Source: Selaginella tamariscina
Taxonomy: Eukaryota; Streptophyta; Lycopodiopsida; Selaginellales; Selaginellaceae
Direction: 5' to 3'
Assembly: GCA_003024785.1 (NCBI GenBank)
Contig: PUQB01000277.1
Span: 259,927 to 323,926 of the forward strand
DNA: 64,000 bases
The position numbers were made by a program, and so were the translations under genes. Within the stretch, counting starts at the first letter, position 1; each line of letters begins with the position of its first letter. Of this stretch, positions 58,960 to 64,000 are shown piece after piece. The notes beneath the pieces were generated by a model that worked only from the letters and a program-made list of their open reading frames with translations, searched no databases and was not told the DNA's origin.

Positions 58960-59490
58960 TAAAGATTATTATTACTTATACTATAAACACATATTTGTAA
59001 CTAACATGATTTTCGACATGCATCCCAAAATGTGTTAACTATATAGTGGGAGATCTTATAAAATTTTAATTATTACTTTTACATAAAGACGATTATTAAA
59101 TGTAAAATGCATGTTAATATAAACATTTATGAAGATTGAGAATGAGGCTCTCTTTAAATTAAAGCATACAGATGCATTTTTATATTATTATTCATAATAT
59201 TACTCATTTATCTTGTTTTTAATGTTGTCCTATATTTGTTGTAAGGTTGTTCATTGATAACAATATCTGTGTGTATATATAGATATAATTTAAAACATGA
59301 TTTGCATAACAAAAATAAACACGGAATACAGCTATAATCTCTTTATAAATAAAGGCTCATCTAATCAAATATCAAATTTGTCTTGTGTGGTAAAATATTT
59401 GGTTCTTGAACCTATGAAACATTGACTAGTGATTAAGACTGATTGTCACATTTTAATGGTCATAGATCTTATTAAAAAACATTGTACTAT
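58960..59490. repeat. Dispersed degenerate repeat, copy B
   Basis: Same ordered landmarks as 17990-18690 (ATTATTACTTTTACATAAAG, AAGATTGAGAAT, GATGCATTTTTATATT, AAAACATGATTTGCATAAC, AAGGCTCATCTAATCAA, GTGATTAAGACTGA). The two copies have different indels. Confidence 0.6.
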
Positions 59491-59559
59491 TGAATATAAA
59501 TAAAATCTCTTACAAATTCCATATTATAAATAAAAAGATTAAGAAATTCTAAGGGTTTT

Positions 59560-60170
59560 TTTACAAGCAATTTACACTCATGAAGTTATATAACATCAAT
59601 CTACACTCAAATAAAGTTATATAACATTAATTTATACTCAATTAAAGTTGTTTAAACAAGAACACAAATGTTTGATTTAGTAGGGCTTTGAACAACAATG
59701 TTATTATTTAATAACATATAAAACATTATGTTCAAAAATATAAACATTGCACTACATTTTAACTTCCCCAAGTATAACACATATTACTTAAAGCTCTAGA
59801 GGCTTCCTGAAGGCATGGGTGGAAATGATTGTTATTTTTTTAAAAATGAAAGACTACGTGATTGCTTAATATACTTGTTGCTTCTAATAATACACACATC
59901 AAATCCACGATGAAGTGAATTAAGAGGCATCCAAAAGCCTACATTAATTCATTAAAATTAAAAATTTTATTACTTAATCCATGACAAAATGGACTAAGGA
60001 AGCACTTAAAAACTTTAATAAAGTTTTAACTAATGTAAAAGTTGTAAGAAACTAATGATTGTCATCCTTACTTCATATCATGATATAACTCCTTTAAATG
60101 GGTCAAATCATTGCCGAATTTGAAGCTATCATAATAAATGATATGATAAAAATTACATTATTTCAATTTA
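59560..60170 (+). pseudogene. Second decayed copy of the DUF7869-type transposase gene
   Basis: Ordered similarity to 29850-31620: TTTATACTCAATTAAAG.TGTTTAAAC, CTAGAGGCTT.CTGAA, AATAATACACACATCAAATCC and ATGGGTCAAATCATTGCCGAA. It also shares segments with 32640-32990 (GCCTA.ATTAATTCATTAAA, AAATGGACTAA, ACTAATG.AAAAGTTGT). Stops throughout. Confidence 0.55.
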
Positions 60171-60554
60171 TGACACAAGGAAGAGATACAATGGAGTATG
60201 TCAAGCCACAATCCAAGAGCAAGGAGGCTTGACTCAAGAGCATGACAAGAATTAGGAACAAGATGAGAGCAAGACAAGAATTAAGAACAAGACGAGAACA
60301 TGAGGCAAGGAACAAGACAATAACAAGACAAGAATGATCGTAAAATGACTAATGTTGATAGTAACTGATTGTACAACAATTAGGTTAGAGCTTTTATGCT
60401 CACAACTCCAAGAGTTAATCTAGGCATGAGTTAAAAATATACTCCAAGGGCTAATCTAGTCATGAGCTAAAAAGATGTTCCATATCCTGTAGGCATATCT
60501 TGTGGGCATATTCTGTATCCCATATCATGTATACTGTATTGGGTCGTGACAACA
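60170..60554 (-). mobile_element. 3' LTR (or part) of a chromovirus-type gypsy element
   Basis: On the minus strand, TGTTGTCACGACCC starts at 60554 right after a purine-rich AAGGAGG tract that follows the stop codon of a chromodomain frame, the usual polypurine-tract/3' LTR layout. The left edge is not clear; 60170 is an estimate. The LTR contains tandem AAGACAAGAA/GAACAAGA motifs at about 60240-60335. Confidence 0.5.
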
Positions 60555-60559
60555 CCTCC

Positions 60560-61100
60560 TTAAAGACAAGTTCCACGAGTCCTGAGACCTGGTTTAGTAG
60601 GATAACGCCGATGGAAGGCAGCAACCTTGGAAGAAGCATGGAATAAATTGGATACAGGTTCCCAAGTGCGATCGGTGGGCAAATAACCTTTCCAATTTAC
60701 CAAGTATTGAAGTTGGCAGTGATAAGATGAGAATTAAGGATGGCTGCAACTTCGTATTCAGGTTCATCGTCAATGACTATACGGGGGGAGGAGAAGAAGC
60801 ACGAATAGGAAGAGAAGAAAGATGATACAGTTCCAATAAAGAGGTGTGAAACATAGGATGAAGTTTCACTAAAGACGGTAGCTCTAGTTGGAAAGCTACA
60901 AGATTAACCTCAGCCGCTATCCTGTAAGGGCCGAATCGTTGAAAATCCAACTTACAAGAAGGCATGTTGGTGCAAATATATCTAAAGAAGCCACACGAGA
61001 TCACCAATCTTGTATGCATGTGCTAGTTAACGATGAGCATCAGCATGATGCTTGTACTGTTCTTGTGCCTGTTGAAGATGAACCCGGAGATTATCCTTCT
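60560..61100 (-). pseudogene. Chromovirus integrase C-terminus and chromodomain fragment
   Basis: On the minus strand from about 61095: LRVHLQQAQEQYKHHADAHR, AYKIGDLVWLL, KLDFQRFGPYRIAAEVN, LHPMFHTSLLELYH, then the chromodomain QYLVNWKGYLPTDRTWEPVS ending at a stop at 60560-60562. Chromodomains in these integrases target heterochromatin. Stops occur near 61030 and 60985. At about 61100-61115 the text switches to an RT on the opposite strand, so two different gypsy copies are joined. Confidence 0.75.
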
Positions 61101-61109
61101 CCTTCTCCT

Positions 61110-62110
61110 TCTCCTGCTTCTTCCCTGTCATCCAAGTATCACTCCTTTCAGGACATTTTTGACAAGCACAAGGCTGCAGTTCTTTTAGTTCACAAGTCCT
61201 ACGACTGTCCTATCAATCTTGCGGAAGGAAAGACTCCACCGTTCGGATTGATTTATGCACTGTCACGTACAAAATTGGAGGTTCTTCGTTAATACATCGA
61301 GGACAACTTGGCATTCGACTTCATTCATCACTCAAAGTCCCCTGCAGGAGCACCTATCTTCTTTGTCAAGAAGAAAGATGGGAGTTTGCGTTCGGTTGTG
61401 GACTATAGGGGTTTGAATCAAGTCACCATTTGGAACCGGTACCCATTGCCATTGATCCCGGAACTTCTCGATCTGTTGCGAAGAGCAAAGGTGTTCACGA
61501 AGACCGACTTATGAGGGGCTTACAATCTTGTACGGATTCATCTAAGCGATGAGTGGAAGACTGCCTTTCATACAAGGTATGGACACTTTGATACACGGTG
61601 ATGCCTTTCGGACTTACCAATACCCTAGCCATGTTCCAACACATGGTGAACGACATCTTTCGTGACTTCTTGAACTAGTTTGTGATAATCTACCTCGATA
61701 ACATTTTGATTTTCTCCAAGGACCAAGTGGCACATGACAAGCATGTACAACTAGTTCTACAGGCTCGCGAGTATGGCCTGTATGCAAAGTTGGAGAAATG
61801 TTTTTTCAACAGGATACTGTGGAGTTCTTGGGCTACATGTCTCTCATGCTGGCGTTTCCATGGACATGCACAGGTGAAGACTATCGTGGAGTGGGAGAGG
61901 CCCAAGTCTTTACAAGACGTACAGTGTTTCCCTGGCTTTGCAAACTTTTACAGGCGATTCATACAAGACTTCTTCAAGCCTGTATTTCCACTCACGGAAC
62001 TCACCAAGCGCACAAGAGTTTTCTCTTGGTCCGACAAGGTGGAACATGCATTCACAACACTCAAGGACGCCTTCACGACAGCTTCGATTTTAGCACATTC
62101 TGATCCTTCT
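61110..62110 (+). pseudogene. Ty3/gypsy reverse transcriptase and start of RNase H
   Basis: Reads [95 protein letters not shown] and FPGFANFYRRFIQDF, then SWSDKVEHAFTTLKDAFTTA. In-frame stops (about 61290, 61513, 61678) and a shift near 61830 show it is dead. The YLDN box replaces the usual YIDD. The frame breaks at 62110 where a solo LTR is inserted and resumes at 63875. Confidence 0.85.
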
Positions 62111-63869
62111 TGTCAGAGTTTTAACCCAAAGGCCAACAGTAACAACACGTGGCTGCCAGGTGGCCATTCGGCGTCATCACCCTGTGTGAGCAACGCTAAG
62201 TTTCCCAGAACAACCCCAACGACCCCTAGGGTTAGACTATAATGCCCAAGTGGACAGAGACTTAGGGTTTAGCCTAAGTCTCCCTAGATCCCTAGAATGT
62301 CTGCCCCCAGAACCCTTGAGGGATAACCCTAGTTGACTTAGGGTTTAGCCTAAGTCTCCCTAGAGTGTCTACCCCCAAAACCCTTGAGGGATAACCCTAG
62401 TTGACTTAGGGTCTTGCCCTAGAAGACCTAGACAGGCTCATGCCCTAACCCCCATCAAGGAGACGTGTGTTCCACACATACCCCTGACAGAGCTAAGGCA
62501 TCGTCACTTACCCCTTGAGGAATCACCCTCATCCGGGAGTACAACCCCTTTAGGGCGACAAGGGGTACCCTGAACCACGACTAACCCCTAAGGGTTTGAG
62601 TGGCCAAGTTTACCCTAGACCTAGGGCTAGTACTTAGTGAGGACACGTGTGCCGTAGGCGACACGAGTGTTCTGCTAAGCAAACTCCCTAAGGCTAGGTT
62701 TGGGATAACCCTAAGCACATGACCTTGCGAGTGCCTCACGAAAGGGCTCTGCTAACATGTTTAGGTTGTTCAACCCTTGAATTCCAAGGAGAACACTCCC
62801 CTAGCCAAGTGTGCCAAAGCACACCTAGTTATGAGACCTAACCTCCCTTGAGCGGATGCCCAAGGCTTAGCACCCTAGTGCAAGCACAAGCATGTCTGTT
62901 TGCTAAGTATCCAACCCCTTGGCGACAAGCCCATGACATAACCCCAAAGGGCGTGCCTCAGGCGTTGTACCATGTGATTTAGCCCAGTGTCACATCTCCA
63001 TGTGACACTGCCTTCCCCGATGTGGGCTATCATGCCATAGCCCTTAGATTCAAGAGTTGCACCAAGTACCACAAACGTGGCTCCTAAATGCCAACTCTAG
63101 AACCCCTCAATGAACCCTCAGGAACCAAGTAACGTGAACCTGTCAAACAAGATCCCACACCCACAGTTGGACAAGGACACGGATGTGCCTTGCTTGGCGT
63201 GAGTGCTACACCTAGCTTGACGTGGAGGAGGAGGCTGGAGACAAGCCTCAACCTCTGCCTCTTGGAACGTGCATTCCGACAAGACCTCCCAGGCATGGAT
63301 TCGCCAACGTTAAGGGTAAGCTACCCCGAAGGTGGGACGTACCCCTGGCATCTGGAAGTTAGGGCGGCACAACAGAGGGTTGTGCCTTGACGACACAAGC
63401 TAGAGCTTGCACCGGGAGAAGAGTAACGAGCTCAGTCATGAACCCAGGAACCCTCACTCCTATATACTACCTTATTTATGTGACAGAGGCCCCCCCCCTG
63501 TTTTCCTGTTTACATAAGTGGGCTAGCACTGAAATCTCATTCCCAGAGGGAACATACTTGGTGAGTTATCCATCGACCCCTAAACCCTAACCTGTCAAAC
63601 CTGGGGGTATTTCTAAGCATATCCGACATGCCGAACTCACCGGAACTAGCCATTAATCCAACCGGGACACGGAAAACAAGGGTAAGAGTTTTCTAGAAGG
63701 TAAGTGCTACCTTCGCTTCGAGATATCTAAGGACAGCCGGCCGGACTACCCCTAAACACCTAAGTGCACTAAGCGGGGCTGTTTCTCACTACATCTAGGG
63801 CTTGTCAACATAGTAGTAGGTAACAACAGTCAACGTCCAAAGTAAAGAGGAGTCATAGTAAAAACTATA
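62111..63869 (+). mobile_element. Solo LTR of the 1.73-kb family, with 5-bp target duplication CTTCT
   Basis: Starts TGTCAGAGTTTTAACCC and ends GTCATAGTAAAAACTATA, about 1.76 kb. CTTCT occurs on both sides (62106-62110 and 63870-63874). It is the reverse-orientation relative of 1424-3157. It splits a gypsy RT/RNase H frame, whose two halves meet sensibly once it is ignored. The terminal CA is altered by a small deletion. Confidence 0.85.
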
Positions 63870-63874
63870 CTTCT

Positions 63875-64000
63875 CTTCTCTTCGTTGAAGCAGATGCCTC
63901 GAATTTTGTAGTAGGTTCTATCCTATAAGAGTGACATTGAGTACTTGTCGCGAGACTATGTTTTTATGGTACGTTTAGCATACATGTCTTTTTGTTCTTA
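63875..64000 (+). pseudogene. Continuation of the gypsy RNase H after the solo LTR
   Basis: FVEADASNFVVGSIL is the usual start of the Ty3/gypsy RNase H domain and follows the HSDPS of the upstream half. A stop follows within the segment, and the window ends here. Confidence 0.75.

Noticed and set aside
1-64000. tRNA, rRNA or snoRNA genes
   Set aside because: No cloverleaf A/B-box pair or rRNA-like block was seen by eye. The only tRNA-related match is the primer-binding site at 5886-5897. A covariance-model scan would be needed to exclude small RNAs.

Overview
This is nuclear DNA from a land plant. The evidence is plant-type telomeric (TTTAGGG) tracts inside the window, a long PLS-class PPR protein, an intronless plant SEC15, a WAV2-type hydrolase and Ty3/gypsy elements. 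Introns of only 44-75 bp, almost no spacing between genes, and PPR repeats of the HGKCG/YGKCG style fit a Selaginella-like lycophyte best. That placement is inference; a bryophyte is not excluded.

Layout. 1-9.4 kb: a partial unidentified gene (minus strand), then a nest of Ty3/gypsy LTRs around a decayed minus-strand gag-protease-RT fragment. 9.5-14 kb: a broken DNA-transposon-like coding relic cut by CA/GA microsatellites. 14-19 kb: AT-rich DNA with interstitial telomeric tracts, a 435-bp tandem repeat and a MITE-like hairpin. 19.2-31.9 kb: the most unusual part. Two divergent transcription units face away from a 3-4 kb simple-repeat core. The leftward unit encodes a ParB-like protein with a methyltransferase-like C-terminal region, plus an FCP1/HAD-type phosphatase-like protein. 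The rightward unit encodes a small protein and a DDE-like (DUF7869-type) transposase-like protein. Just upstream of each unit lies an array of about 16-19 copies of the 18-bp perfect palindrome GGCGGGATTAATCCCGCC. I read this as a candidate large composite DNA transposon, or two related ones, with ParB-like genes and iterated palindromic binding sites. 32-33.9 kb: a decayed transposase copy and AT-rich DNA.

33.9-54.5 kb is a very compact euchromatic island of ten genes: eIF2B-alpha, WAV2-like hydrolase, PPR protein, RBM19/MRD1, a small unidentified protein, an NT-C2 coiled-coil protein, the AAA ATPase MSP1/ATAD1, KRTCAP2 (OST subunit), and the exocyst subunits SEC15 and SEC6. SEC15 and SEC6 are head to head with 22 bp between start codons. 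KRTCAP2 and SEC15 overlap at their stop codons. Telo-box motifs (AAACCCTAA-like) sit just upstream of several start codons.

54.5-64 kb returns to repeats: a 690-bp TIR element with TAA target duplications, AT-rich DNA with decayed LTR and transposase copies, a chromodomain gypsy fragment, and a second gypsy RT split by a solo LTR with a 5-bp target duplication.

Many otherwise conserved genes carry isolated single-base frameshifts (WAV2, PPR, RBM19, NT-C2, MSP1, SEC6). The sequence therefore probably contains uncorrected indels, and breaks in the transposon genes should not be over-read as pseudogenization.
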